Under the pieces are notes generated by a model. That model worked only from the letters and a program-made list of their open reading frames with translations. It was not told the DNA's origin and searched no databases. The translations under genes were made by a program, and so were the position numbers. Of a stretch of DNA of 48,813 nt, positions 26,417 to 35,301 are shown piece after piece (position 1 is the first letter of the stretch; each line of letters starts with the position of its first letter). Source of the DNA: Caballeronia sordidicola (GTDB taxonomy: Bacteria; Pseudomonadota; Gammaproteobacteria; Burkholderiales; Burkholderiaceae); assembly GCF_000729995.1 (NCBI RefSeq), contig NZ_JNFG01000043.1, positions 1 to 48,813 on the forward strand, written 5' to 3'.

Positions 26417-27034
26417 CTACATCACTGCGGCCCAGGGATGGCGCTCGAAGTGGCGCTTTTCAAAGGCTTCTATGTCGGCGAGAGCGGTCAGCGTCAGGTC
26501 GATCGTGTCCATACCCTCGATCACCATGCGCTTGTGACGCGCGCCCAGAGGGAACTTGAAGACCTGAGTGCTGGTTGTTGTAGTAACCGTCTGCGCTTCC
26601 AGGTCGATAAGGATCTTCGACGCCGGATCGTCCGTCGATTCGCGCAGCAACACGTCCACCGCTTCACGTTCAAGTTGCACGAGCATCAGACGATTGTTCA
26701 TCGCGTTGGAGTAGAAAATTTCGGCGAAGCTGGGTGCGATCACAGCGTCGAAACCGTATTGCTGAAGTCCCCACACCGCATGTTCCCGGCTCGATCCACA
26801 ACCGAAATTCGCTCCGCCGATCAGGATGCGTGCGCCGTTATAAGCTGGCTGATTAAGCACGCAATCTGTGAGCGGTGCGCCGTGTTCATCGAAACGCAGG
26901 TCGTAGAGCAAGCCTTTGCTCAAACCCGCTTTATCGATGATGCGAAGGAACTGCTTCGGCATGATCTGATCGGTGTCGAGGTTCTCGATCGGCAACGGTA
27001 CTGCGGTGCCTTCAATCGTGGTCATGTTAGTCAT
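26417..27034 (-). CDS. leuD: 3-isopropylmalate dehydratase small subunit
   Basis: The 205-residue product is the swivelling small subunit of the aconitase family: LPIENLDTDQIMPKQFLR near the start, GGANFGCGSSREHAVW in the middle, and AEIFYSNAMNNRLM. With LeuC it isomerises 2- to 3-isopropylmalate in leucine synthesis. The start overlaps the leuC stop by 8 nt, so both are coupled. The gene is not beside leuB, but follows a dehalogenase-like gene and leuC, so it may be a second isomerase copy used in another pathway, such as for a methylated malate (inference). Confidence 0.9.
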   Translation of the reverse strand: MTNMTTIEGTAVPLPIENLDTDQIMPKQFLRIIDKAGLSKGLLYDLRFDEHGAPLTDCVLNQPAYNGARILIGGANFGCGSSREHAVWGLQQYGFDAVIAPSFAEIFYSNAMNNRLMLVQLEREAVDVLLRESTDDPASKILIDLEAQTVTTTTSTQVFKFPLGARHKRMVIEGMDTIDLTLTALADIEAFEKRHFERHPWAAVM

Positions 27035-28448
27035 TGCGATTCTCCGGCGAACGGACGTCGGTGATCATGCCGGTCAGCGCGGCGGCGGCGGCCATCGCGG
27101 GACTCATCAGATGCGTGCGGCCGCCGCGTCCTTGCCGGCCTTCGAAGTTGCGATTCGTCGTCGATGCGCAGCGTTCGCCCGCTTCGAGGAAGTCGTCGTT
27201 CATCGCGAGGCACATCGAACATCCCGGCTCGCGCCATTCGAAGCCGGCTGTTTTTAAAATCTCCGCGATGCCTTCCGCTTCAGCCTGCCGACGCACGGAG
27301 CCCGAACCCGGCACGACCATCGCGCGTACGCCTTGGGCGACTTTGCGCCCGCGCACGATCGACGCGACGACGCGCAAATCCTCGATCCGACCATTCGTGC
27401 ATGAGCCGATAAACACGCGGTCGATCGGCGTTCCCGCTATCGGCTGATTCGATTCAAGACCGATGTAGTCGAGCGCACGACGCAATGCGGCGGCGGCTTC
27501 GGGCGTGGCTTGTTGGGCGGCGTCGGGCACCAGGGCGTAAACCCGCATCGCTTGGTCGGGGCTCGTACCCCATGTGACGAAGGGCGCGATATCGCGGGCA
27601 TCGAAGGTGTATTCGGCGTCGAAGGTGGCATCGGCGTCGGATTTCAAATCGCTCCAGTCGGCGAGCGCTGCGTTCCACGCGGCTTCATCTAGCGATGTTG
27701 CATGTGCGCGGACATAGTCGAACGTGGTTTTATCCGGCGCGATCAACGCCGCCCGTGCGCCCGCTTCCACGGTCATGTTGCACAGGGTCATGCGCGCTTC
27801 CGCCGACAGCGACGCGATGGTCGAGCCTCTAAATTCCACCGCATAACCCCGCGCCCCTTGAGCGCCGATACGGCTGATGATCCAGATGATCACATCCTTC
27901 GATGCCGTGCCATACGGCAACGCGCCATCGATGGTGATACGCATGGTCTGCGCCACGCGATACACCAGCGTCTGCGTTGCGAGAACGTGCTCAACCTCCG
28001 ACGTTCCGATACCAAACCCCAGCGCGCCCAACGCGCCGTAGGTGGTCGTGTGACTATCGCCGCAGAGCACCGCCATGCCAGGGCGGATCAACCCCAGTTC
28101 CGGCGCGATGATGTGTTCTATACCCTGCAACGGATCGTTCGCGGCATACAGCCGGATGCCCGCCTTGTCGCAATTGCGTGCGAGGTTTTCAGCTTGGAGC
28201 AGAGAGGCGGCATCACGAATCACACGCGGCGTTTCCGCGTGCGTCGGAATGATGTGGCTCACTACGGCGAGTTGCTGCTTCGGACGACGTACCGGCCTGG
28301 CTTTGTCAGCGAGACCGCTGAACGCTTGCGGGCTCGTGTACTCGTTCATCAAATGCAGATCGACGTAGAGCAGCACGTTCTGATCGTCGATACGCGTAAC
28401 CGTATGCGAGTCGACGAGCTTTTTATAAAAGGTAGTGTGGTTCGACAT
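27027..28448 (-). CDS. leuC: 3-isopropylmalate dehydratase large subunit
   Basis: The 473-residue product is an aconitase-family large subunit. The [4Fe-4S] ligands are C350 (FIGSCTNGRIED), C410 and C413 (GCSMCLAMND); GDSHTTTYGALGALGFGIGTSE binds substrate. I start it at 28448 (MSNHTTFYKK), 8 nt behind a short remnant of the dehalogenase end. The first 28 codons and the spacer before them lie in a 110-bp segment that occurs again at 31561, so the gene was regenerated in full when a 3-kb segment entered the operon. Its original promoter now lies on the far side of that insert, so expression may have changed. Confidence 0.93.
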   Translation of the reverse strand: MSNHTTFYKKLVDSHTVTRIDDQNVLLYVDLHLMNEYTSPQAFSGLADKARPVRRPKQQLAVVSHIIPTHAETPRVIRDAASLLQAENLARNCDKAGIRLYAANDPLQGIEHIIAPELGLIRPGMAVLCGDSHTTTYGALGALGFGIGTSEVEHVLATQTLVYRVAQTMRITIDGALPYGTASKDVIIWIISRIGAQGARGYAVEFRGSTIASLSAEARMTLCNMTVEAGARAALIAPDKTTFDYVRAHATSLDEAAWNAALADWSDLKSDADATFDAEYTFDARDIAPFVTWGTSPDQAMRVYALVPDAAQQATPEAAAALRRALDYIGLESNQPIAGTPIDRVFIGSCTNGRIEDLRVVASIVRGRKVAQGVRAMVVPGSGSVRRQAEAEGIAEILKTAGFEWREPGCSMCLAMNDDFLEAGERCASTTNRNFEGRQGRGGRTHLMSPAMAAAAALTGMITDVRSPENRND

Positions 28449-28473
28449 GATGCTCAACCCTGAAGAAACGGCA
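28364..28473. repeat. 110-bp direct repeat, leuC-side copy
   Basis: These 110 bases recur at 31561-31670 with a single difference, T against C in the GAGCTTTTTATA versus GAGCTTCTTATA stretch. The copy holds the first 28 codons of leuC, the spacer, and the last codons of the dehalogenase-like gene. Confidence 0.95.
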
Positions 28474-28547
28474 AAATGTTTCCATCCGGCGAAGCGTCCG
28501 GCACGCATGAATCGAATCGGTATTCGCGGACATGAATCCGCGAACGG

Positions 28548-31313
28548 TCAATGCACAATCGTTTGTATTCCTTGCTGAATCAGCAATTCCGCGTGCGCGC
28601 TCGAATGCTCGTACACGTCGTATTGCAAGCCGCCAACCTGAGCCGTTCCGTGTTGCGCCCATTCGCCCGAATCGAGACCCGCCACATGAGAATTCGATAA
28701 ATCCACTGAATCTCCTTGCTTGCCGTTAACCAGCACTTGCTGATTGCCGTCGGCCTTAAAGATATCCACTTCCCCTAGGTTTAGAACGTCCACCAAAGAG
28801 AGCTTGAGTGTGTTCGAATGACCATTCAGGTCGAATACTTCGACACCTGATAATTTCGCCGACGCCGTCTTTCCCGTCAGCGAAGTCAGATCCAGCACCT
28901 GGTGATCACCCAGCAGCGTCAATACGTCAATGGCCCCCTTCGCGCCCTCGATGTGCGCTGCATTGTCCTTGAAGTACACAGTGGGATCGACAGCCAGATC
29001 AATCGATTCATGAGCGGACGACCCAATAAACGTCTCGTGCGTGCCGATTATTGTGTGGGTGACAGGCGTCATGACTGGATCGGTCTCACCACCAGGCGTG
29101 ACCGGGGTGTACGTACTCTGGACCCCACCGCTTGCCACCGTAAACGCAATATGCTCGGAATGCGCACTGGATGTCCCGGCTGCGTTCGTTTCCGTCAGCG
29201 TAAAGTCGTGCGCACCGTTATTCAGGGCCGTGGCCGGAGTGATCGACCAGTTGCCAGTCGCATTAATCTTGGCAGAGCCTACAACGCTCAGGCCGTCGTA
29301 CAACATGATGATGTCGCCAGCCACGCCCGTCCCGCTGAATGTCGGCCGGTTCGAGGTCGTCGAACTATCTGCAGGAATGATCGTGTCGGCTCCGTCGGTG
29401 ACAACCGGAAGCAGCGGAGTGGCGGGCGTAGTGGTGTCGAGCGTGAAGGTTATAGGCTTAGTCTCGGCGCTGCTACCTTGCATGTTCGCTTCGGAAACGG
29501 TAAAGGAATGAGGGCCGTTTCCCAGCGCAGCCGCGGGTTGGATACTCCAGGTCTTGTTTGCCGTGACCACTGCGGTAGCTACCAGCACACCGTTGTCGTA
29601 GAGCGTGATCGTGTCGCCGGTAGTCCCGGTTCCACTGAGAGTGGGACGCGGATCGTCAGTGGTCTGGCCGTTCACAATCGGGCCGGTAATCGAGCCCACC
29701 GCGTCGACAAGACTGGCGATCGACGGTGTGCTGGGAGCTGGAAGCGACCACGTGTCGGTGACACTCCAGGTCAGTGCCGGGTTAGTCATGGTCATCACGT
29801 CGATGCCCGTCGTGCTACCTTTGGCTCTTAAGCCGATCGAGTAAGTTCCGTTGGGAAGGTACCCGGTCTCGAACGACTTTCCACAAAATGTGCCTCTCGG
29901 TAACACGACCGTCATCGTATTGCCGGATATCGTCGGTTTGGGCCACACCGTACTGACCCAGTCGCCGAAAGGTCCGCCCGAAAGATACAGCGAACACGTG
30001 TCCGCATGCACCGCTGGGTCGATCCAGCATGTGATTTTCACCGCGCTGTCTGTCGTGCCGCCGTTGGCTACGGCGTGACCGCTGCCGTCCGTCATACCCG
30101 TAATCAGAATCTGTGTGTACGAGAACGGATACGGCGCCGATGCAGGACTGGTACCCGCTGCATTCGATTCGGTCACCGTCAGGCTATGGGCGCCGCTCTT
30201 CAATGACGCCGGCATGAAACTCCAGGTACCGTTTTCGGCCACCATCGTGGTGCCGAGCAGAGTGCCGTTGTCATAAACTTTGATCGTGTCGCCTTGGTGT
30301 CCCGTTCCGGTCAAGGTGGGCCGCGCGTCGGTCGCCAGGCCACCTGGGCTTACATTGCCGGCCAGCGGGCCGAGTGCGTCGATCAGCGCTGTGACCAACG
30401 GGGCAGAGGGCGGGATCATGAAAACGTTGAAAATGGCATGATCGGAAGCCACGCTCTGCCCCCCCGCCCGGGTCGATTCGATCACATACAGGTCGTGGTT
30501 GCCGTACGACAGATCCGCCGACGGCTCGACGCGCCAGTGGCCACTCGCGTCAACAATGGCCGAGCCCAGCACCGTGTTCCCTTCATATAGCGTAATCGTG
30601 TCGCCGGCCTTGCCTACGCCGTTCAGGTCCGGATGGACGTCACTGGTGGCGGCCACAATCGCCATGCCTTTAGTGTCGGTGATACTGTCGATAACGGGCT
30701 TGTCGGGCACGCTTGTATCTATGGTGAAACGGAACTCCGCCGACGTCTCGGTCGAGCCGCCGGAGTGTGTCGCAGTCGCGGTGAGCACGCAGTCACCCTC
30801 GGGCAACGCGCTCGCCGGCTGGATCGACCAATTACCGTGGATATCGACCAGCGCCGAGCCAACCAGCAGATCATGGTCATAGAGGCGGATCGTGTCGCCT
30901 ACCGCGCCGACGCCACTAATGGCCGGCCGGGTGTCGTCGGTGATGCCATCCTGGGGGATCGGTCCCGTCTTGATGCCGACCGAATCAAGAACCGTCACGA
31001 TAGCGACGGGAACCAGGATCGCGATGATATCGAATGGATTTGATGAAGCGCCGTAGTTGCCGGCGTCATCCATGGGAATGGCGGCGAAGCGGTGCAAGCC
31101 CACTTTCATGTCAGTAGTCTGCTGAAACGACCAGGTACCATCGGCTCCGGTCAGCGCGGTGCCGATCATTCTCACGCCGTCAAATACCAGCACCACGTTG
31201 CCCGGATCGGCTGTGCCACTGATCATCGGATGGCCGAACGCAATTCCTCCCGCTAAACTGCTGCCGACTGAGGTAACGACTGCCTTGGAAGGATCGTGAG
31301 TTTGCGATGTCAT
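28548..31313 (-). CDS. Large Ig-like repeat protein, putative adhesin
   Basis: The 921-residue product consists mainly of bacterial Ig-like repeats of about 95-100 residues. Each carries a core such as TGDTITLYDNGVLVATAVV-type strands, then W-S-I-Q-P-A and a segment like HSFTVSEANMQGSSA. About six copies can be seen, interrupted near the middle by a divergent segment with three cysteines. The last 170 residues switch to a different domain (IGTHETFIGSSAHESIDL, SGVEVFDLNGHSNTLKLSLVDVLNLG) seen in large biofilm or RTX-type surface proteins. No signal peptide is visible, so export by a type I system is possible. I chose the ATG at 31313; the frame is open to 31397. The gene fills the insert bounded by 110-bp repeats. 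Confidence 0.85.
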   Translation of the reverse strand: MTSQTHDPSKAVVTSVGSSLAGGIAFGHPMISGTADPGNVVLVFDGVRMIGTALTGADGTWSFQQTTDMKVGLHRFAAIPMDDAGNYGASSNPFDIIAILVPVAIVTVLDSVGIKTGPIPQDGITDDTRPAISGVGAVGDTIRLYDHDLLVGSALVDIHGNWSIQPASALPEGDCVLTATATHSGGSTETSAEFRFTIDTSVPDKPVIDSITDTKGMAIVAATSDVHPDLNGVGKAGDTITLYEGNTVLGSAIVDASGHWRVEPSADLSYGNHDLYVIESTRAGGQSVASDHAIFNVFMIPPSAPLVTALIDALGPLAGNVSPGGLATDARPTLTGTGHQGDTIKVYDNGTLLGTTMVAENGTWSFMPASLKSGAHSLTVTESNAAGTSPASAPYPFSYTQILITGMTDGSGHAVANGGTTDSAVKITCWIDPAVHADTCSLYLSGGPFGDWVSTVWPKPTISGNTMTVVLPRGTFCGKSFETGYLPNGTYSIGLRAKGSTTGIDVMTMTNPALTWSVTDTWSLPAPSTPSIASLVDAVGSITGPIVNGQTTDDPRPTLSGTGTTGDTITLYDNGVLVATAVVTANKTWSIQPAAALGNGPHSFTVSEANMQGSSAETKPITFTLDTTTPATPLLPVVTDGADTIIPADSSTTSNRPTFSGTGVAGDIIMLYDGLSVVGSAKINATGNWSITPATALNNGAHDFTLTETNAAGTSSAHSEHIAFTVASGGVQSTYTPVTPGGETDPVMTPVTHTIIGTHETFIGSSAHESIDLAVDPTVYFKDNAAHIEGAKGAIDVLTLLGDHQVLDLTSLTGKTASAKLSGVEVFDLNGHSNTLKLSLVDVLNLGEVDIFKADGNQQVLVNGKQGDSVDLSNSHVAGLDSGEWAQHGTAQVGGLQYDVYEHSSAHAELLIQQGIQTIVH

Positions 31314-31480
31314 GGATGATTTGTCTGAGACAGCTACAAAATATCGATCGATGTTTCGACCGCCTTTTTCCGAATCACAACGAAAGGCGGACAGCAATGT
31401 CCCGCTCGCCTATCGCCGCATCGCGTCAAGATAGCTAAAGGTCTATTGCCCCGATAGCCAACGTACCGAAACAGACAATT

Positions 31481-31645
31481 TCAGTGTGATCTGAGGAAAC
31501 AAGGCTTGCCGTCGTTTCGCAAATACAAGCCGCAGACAGACAAGCGGACGTAACTCCGTGCGTAGAGCAGCACGTTCTGATCGTCGATACGCGTAACCGT
31601 ATGCGAGTCGACGAGCTTCTTATAAAAGGTAGTGTGGTTCGACAT
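31481..31645 (-). pseudogene. Truncated duplicate of the leuC 5' end
   Basis: The frame starts at 31645 with the same MSNHTTFYKKLVDSHTVTR as leuC. It is identical for 28 codons, then leaves the repeat at 31561 and runs into unrelated sequence before stopping. It lies 5 nt behind the dehalogenase-like gene, where the original leuC would have begun. The old operon promoter still reads into it, so a short peptide could be made, but no function is expected. Confidence 0.85.
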
Positions 31646-31670
31646 GATGCTCAACCCTGAAGAAACGGCA
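31561..31670. repeat. 110-bp direct repeat, dehalogenase-side copy
   Basis: Second copy of the repeat at 28364-28473, 109 of 110 bases identical. It includes the end of the intact dehalogenase-like gene and the first codons of a broken leuC copy. The two repeats bound a segment of 3,087 bp. Confidence 0.95.
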
Positions 31671-32529
31671 GCACACGCTCGAGCAGCAACTCGGGCGCTT
31701 CTTCCGGAATGTAGTGGCCGCATGGCAGCGAGTGGCCGCTGACGTTATCGGAGAATTTTTTCCATTCAGCGATGGGATCGAAGCACTTTTCGATCACGCC
31801 TTCCGCGCCCCATAGCGCTAGCAAATCGCAGGTTATTTTTTGGCCTGTAGCCAACGAATCCCGATCGTGTTCCAGATCGATCGTGACGCTCGCGCGATAG
31901 TCCTCGCAGATGCCATGAGCGGTGTCCGGCTGCTGCAGGCAGCGCAGATATTCCGCGTAGGCCTCGGGCGTGAACGGCTTTAACCCCGCACTTCGCGCGC
32001 CGATGGTCTGCTTCAGATACAGGTCCGCGTCCGCGCGAATCAGCGTCTCGGGGAATGGCGCCGGACGGACCAGGAAAAACCAGTGCCAATAAGCGCGAGC
32101 AAATTCGAACGAGGTTTTCTCGTACATCGCGAGCGTCGGCGCTACGTCGAGCGTGATCAGTTTGTTGACCACGGTTGGATGATCCAGCGCCATCCGCGCC
32201 GCCACTCGTCCGCCGCGATCGTGTGCGAGCACCGCGAACGATTCGTGACCCAGCGTGCGCATCAGATCGACCTGATCCTGTGCCATACGGCGCTTCGAAT
32301 AATTGCTGTGATCGGGCAAGCCTTCTGGTTTGCCGCTATCGCCATAACCGCGCAGATCCGCCGCCACGATGGTGAAGTGTTTCGTCAGCTCGGGCACGAC
32401 CTTGTGCCAGATCGCGTGGGTTTGGGGATGGCCATGCAACAGCAATAACGCGGGACCGTTGCCGCCTTGTATCGCCTTGATCCTGACGCCATCGACCGTT
32501 GCCGATACGTCCTTGAAGTCATCGAACAT
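31651..32529 (-). CDS. Alpha/beta hydrolase of the fluoroacetate dehalogenase type
   Basis: The 292-residue product matches haloacetate/fluoroacetate dehalogenases by residue. The nucleophile is D104 in HDRGGR, with R105 and R108 beside it to bind the carboxylate. D128 is the acid partner, H149 and W150 lie in YWHWFF, Y211 in EDYRAS, and the base is H272 in GHYIPEEAPE. These correspond to D110, R111, R114, D134, H155, W156, Y219 and H280 of the Rhodopseudomonas enzyme, including the His-Trp-Tyr set that holds the halide. GGAG lies 6 nt before the ATG at 32529. It is divergent from a LysR gene and once led an operon with leuC-leuD. The natural substrate here is unknown; related hydrolases act on other esters or epoxides. 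Confidence 0.85.
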   Translation of the reverse strand: MFDDFKDVSATVDGVRIKAIQGGNGPALLLLHGHPQTHAIWHKVVPELTKHFTIVAADLRGYGDSGKPEGLPDHSNYSKRRMAQDQVDLMRTLGHESFAVLAHDRGGRVAARMALDHPTVVNKLITLDVAPTLAMYEKTSFEFARAYWHWFFLVRPAPFPETLIRADADLYLKQTIGARSAGLKPFTPEAYAEYLRCLQQPDTAHGICEDYRASVTIDLEHDRDSLATGQKITCDLLALWGAEGVIEKCFDPIAEWKKFSDNVSGHSLPCGHYIPEEAPELLLERVLPFLQG

Positions 32530-32559
32530 CATTGTCTCCAGTAGTTTTATGAAGTTTAA

Positions 32560-32588
32560 TTGATGCATTTCCCGATACAGTTTCTATT
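32560..32588 (+). promoter_or_regulatory. Possible sigma-70 promoter for the LysR gene
   Basis: TTGATG and TCTATT are separated by 17 nt and lie about 35 nt before the LysR start, inside the short divergent gap. The -35 match is fair and the -10 match weak, so this is only a suggestion. Confidence 0.3.
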
Positions 32589-32623
32589 CAGGCAATCCAG
32601 ACTTAACTTCCAGGAACTAATCG

Positions 32624-33544
32624 ATGGACGGCTTTTCGGACCTCAACCTGTTCACGCTGGTCGCGCGGCATCGCAATCTGGCGGCGGCTGCGCGCGATCT
32701 CGGCGTGACGCCGCCTTCCATCAGCAAGCGTCTCGCGCAGCTCGAACGGCGGCTGGGTGTGCGGCTTTTGAACCGCACCACGCGCCGCGTCAGTCTCACG
32801 CCCGAGGGCGAGCTGTATCTGGCGAACGGCTCGCGCATCCTCGATGAACTCGCCGAACTGGAACAACTCGTCACGAAAAGCCGGGCGGAGCCGACGGGTT
32901 TGCTGCGCGTGAATGCATCGTTTGGATTTGGGCGCAGCAGGATTTCACCGGCGGTGTCGAAGTTCATCGAGCGATATCCGGCAATCAAGATCCAGCTTCA
33001 TCTGTCGGACCGGCCGGTGAATTTGCAGGAGGAAGGTTTCGACCTGGGCATCCGTTTCGGTGATGTCCCCGACGCGCGCATCAACGCGCGCTTGCTGCTC
33101 AGGAACCGGCGGATTGTGTGTGCATCGCCGGGATATGTGGAGAAGCACGGGCAGCCCGTTATGCCGCACGACCTGACGCGGCACGCGTGCCTCGTGCTGC
33201 GCGAGAACGAATCAGCGTATGGAGCGTGGCATTTCACGCGCGGCAAAAAGGTGGAAACCGTCAAGGTCGATGGCCCGCTTAGCAGCAATGACGGCAGCGC
33301 GGTGCTGCAATGGGCGCTGGACGGACGCGGCATTGCCGTGCGCTCGCAATGGGAGACGGAGGCGCTGGTGCGTGACGAGAAGCTGGTTGTGCTGCTGAAC
33401 GACTGGGCGTTGCCGAATGCCGATATCCACGCGATCTATCTGGAGCGGCATCAGTTGTCCGCGAAGCTACGGACGTTCGTGGAGTTCCTGGGGGAAGAGT
33501 TGCGCGCCGGGGCAGGCCAGACAAGCGATGATCAATATCGATAA
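32624..33544 (+). CDS. LysR-family transcriptional regulator
   Basis: The 306-residue product has the LysR N-terminal helix-turn-helix (FSDLNLFTLVARHRNLAAAARDLGVTPPSISKRLAQLE region, about 4-42), the linker helix, and the effector domain with LLRVNASFGFGRSRISPAVSKF and GFDLGIRFGDVPDARI. The NRTTRRVSLTPEG segment is typical. It is divergent from the dehalogenase-like gene with a 94-bp gap, the usual arrangement for a LysR regulator that controls its neighbour. It therefore probably regulates the dehalogenase-like gene and, before the insertion, leuC-leuD as well. Confidence 0.93.
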   Translation: MDGFSDLNLFTLVARHRNLAAAARDLGVTPPSISKRLAQLERRLGVRLLNRTTRRVSLTPEGELYLANGSRILDELAELEQLVTKSRAEPTGLLRVNASFGFGRSRISPAVSKFIERYPAIKIQLHLSDRPVNLQEEGFDLGIRFGDVPDARINARLLLRNRRIVCASPGYVEKHGQPVMPHDLTRHACLVLRENESAYGAWHFTRGKKVETVKVDGPLSSNDGSAVLQWALDGRGIAVRSQWETEALVRDEKLVVLLNDWALPNADIHAIYLERHQLSAKLRTFVEFLGEELRAGAGQTSDDQYR

Positions 33545-33693
33545 GTCGAAAAGCGCGCTCTATGGTTCACCCATCTTTCACGGCGCGTATTGCTTTATTC
33601 AATTCGGCTGTCGACTGGGCATAAAACGGCATTGTTTTATTAAGCGGATTAATATGACTATTTGTATCGCTAATGAGCAATTGCCCATATTGA

Positions 33694-33723
33694 ACGCGCC
33701 CGCTTTTCAACGGGCGTGTTTTA
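33694..33723 (+). terminator. Rho-independent terminator downstream of the LysR gene
   Basis: ACGCGCCCG and CGGGCGTGT pair over 9 bp with one G-T wobble around an 8-nt loop, followed by a T-rich stretch. It lies 150 nt after the LysR stop; nothing else is seen between. Confidence 0.7.
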
Positions 33724-33786
33724 TCGAAACCTATACGGTTTGATTCAAAGCGGCTTGGCTTTGACTTTCGGATTGGACGGCCGGAT

Positions 33787-34041
33787 TTATGCGGCCTGAC
33801 CGAAAGACTGCTGCATTACTCGCTGTTGCGGCGCATGTTGACGTTCGTCTATTTCCGCCATGCCATACGCAAGGGCAAACTTACGGGCATCGACAGGGCA
33901 CGGGAAATGGCCCAGCACGCCAGTCGCGCGCTGCACACCATCAACCTCCCTGACGATCAGCATGGCTGCGTACAAGCCATCGTCGTACGCGGCCAGCGGA
34001 ATCAAGACGACATTCTCGTAAGCGATCTCAGCGTATTGCAT
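33787..34041 (-). CDS. Small unknown protein, 84 residues
   Basis: I do not recognise this protein. It starts MQYAEIAYENVVLIPLAAYDD, has a strand-rich core and an Arg/Gln-rich C-terminal tail (ERQHAPQQRVMQQ). A GGGGGGA ribosome site about 8 nt before the ATG supports translation. It lies head-on with the LysR gene, beyond that gene's terminator. It is likely a cytoplasmic protein; no membrane segment or signal is seen. Confidence 0.6.
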   Translation of the reverse strand: MQYAEIAYENVVLIPLAAYDDGLYAAMLIVREVDGVQRATGVLGHFPCPVDARKFALAYGMAEIDERQHAPQQRVMQQSFGQAA

Positions 34042-34643
34042 GACTGATTCCCCCCAAGTTGACGACTCACTACTCTCTCAGCGTACCGATTGCTCTGGCA
34101 CGACATTGTGTTTAGGCATTATCAATAAACAGAAAACAACAATCAACTGGATTTTTTGTGTTGAGGGTTTATACGTGGGATTACCCAGTTCTTATGTGGC
34201 GAGTACTTCATTTATTTTGCGGATGCAGCATTGCGTGAACGCACGCTTATACAGACAGAGTATGTCAATTTGATGAGAAACGTGGGACAACGCATGGATG
34301 CACCGTTGTTGTGCGGTTAATGCTATTGATGGCGGAGGGGTGATTGCGGGGTTGAATGTTTTTGCGGTTGGAGTTGGCGGAGGGTTCGGGGTGGTTGAGC
34401 TTGACTACGTCTTGCCGCGAGACCGGGCGTTTTGCCGGGTGATTCCAGTGGTTCCGGTCGCTTCGATGACCCGCAGCGGGCTGGGAGATTCTGCAGTGCC
34501 TTTTTACCTTCGCGTATTCTGACACTTAGGTTTGCTTGGCGATGTGACGACGTTTTGGCATGCTTTGATCTCGATGCCGGGCACGTGGTATGCGCGCAAT
34601 CCTTACACCGACAGCAATGTCCTAATGATCTATGGGGGAGCTT
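34042..34643. other. Intergenic region without a supported gene
   Basis: About 600 bp. The first 220 bp are AT-rich and may hold promoters for the flanking genes. The part from about 34300 to 34530 is GC-rich with short open frames on both strands, none with a good ribosome site or recognisable content; it could be a dispersed genomic repeat. Confidence 0.4.
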
Positions 34644-34958
34644 GTGAAACTCGATCCGACTGCATGGTTTCCGTTAAGCGATTACGCGCCGGCGCGCGAC
34701 GGATGGTACGAGGTGCAACTCGCGAGCGGCGAAACGGCATTCGCGAAATACGGTACGGACGGATGGACCGAAAAACCGATGCTCGTCTTCACTCACTGGC
34801 GCGGCCTTTCCGGCGATCCTAGTAAGGTTGAAGGGGCGGAGAGTATTGAGGCTGAAGCGACGGCCGCCGAGGGCGTTAGAGCGGTTTGGGACACGTTCTT
34901 CCCCGGGTCAGGTGCGGAGCAGCATAAGCCGTTGGACGCGGGGCATGGGAAGTCGTAG
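34644..34958 (+). CDS. Unknown 104-residue protein
   Basis: I do not recognise this protein. The N-terminal two thirds contain many aromatic residues (DPTAWFPLSDYAPARDGWYEVQ, TDGWTEKPMLVFTHWRGL) and look like a small beta domain; the tail is acidic and then basic. I chose the GTG at 34644 because GGGGGAG lies just before it; an ATG at 34632 is in frame but has no ribosome site. A strong terminator follows 35 nt after the stop, so the gene is a single-gene transcript. Confidence 0.6.
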   Translation: MKLDPTAWFPLSDYAPARDGWYEVQLASGETAFAKYGTDGWTEKPMLVFTHWRGLSGDPSKVEGAESIEAEATAAEGVRAVWDTFFPGSGAEQHKPLDAGHGKS

Positions 34959-34992
34959 GGGTTTGGGTTGATGACGCGGTGATGGTGGATGG

Positions 34993-35025
34993 ACTGGCGA
35001 GCGTGGGTGGCTCGCCAGTTTTTTT
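34993..35025 (+). terminator. Rho-independent terminator
   Basis: ACTGGCGAGC and GCTCGCCAGT form a perfect 10-bp stem with a 7-nt loop, directly followed by seven T. This is the clearest terminator of the window and ends the 104-residue gene. Confidence 0.92.
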
Positions 35026-35301
35026 GGTTTTGGGGGTTGGGGTTGACGTGGTGCGGCGTCTTGCCCGTCACGCTATGGATGTGGGCCGCGCTCGCTTCCC
35101 AACGCGTTGCGATGGGCGATGAGGCTGATCTTTACAGCGGTCTCGGCGCCGTGCGGTGGCTCCTCGTGTCGCTGGAATCGCGGTCGAGTTCGTATGAATC
35201 GCTTTCTCACCGATGTGGGCTCCGCGTCTTTGAGAGATGCCCTTCCCGTTGTGTGACAATCAAAGTTCCTGATCTACTCAACTACGGCACGGCGGAAGAA
35301 C

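Noticed and set aside
28474..31560. Insertion sequence as the cause of the 110-bp duplication.
   Set aside because: The inserted segment has no transposase and no terminal inverted repeats that I could see, and the duplication is much longer than typical target sites.
34298..34530. Overlapping short frames on both strands in a GC-rich patch.
   Set aside because: Neither has a ribosome site or a recognisable product; more likely a non-coding or dispersed repeat.
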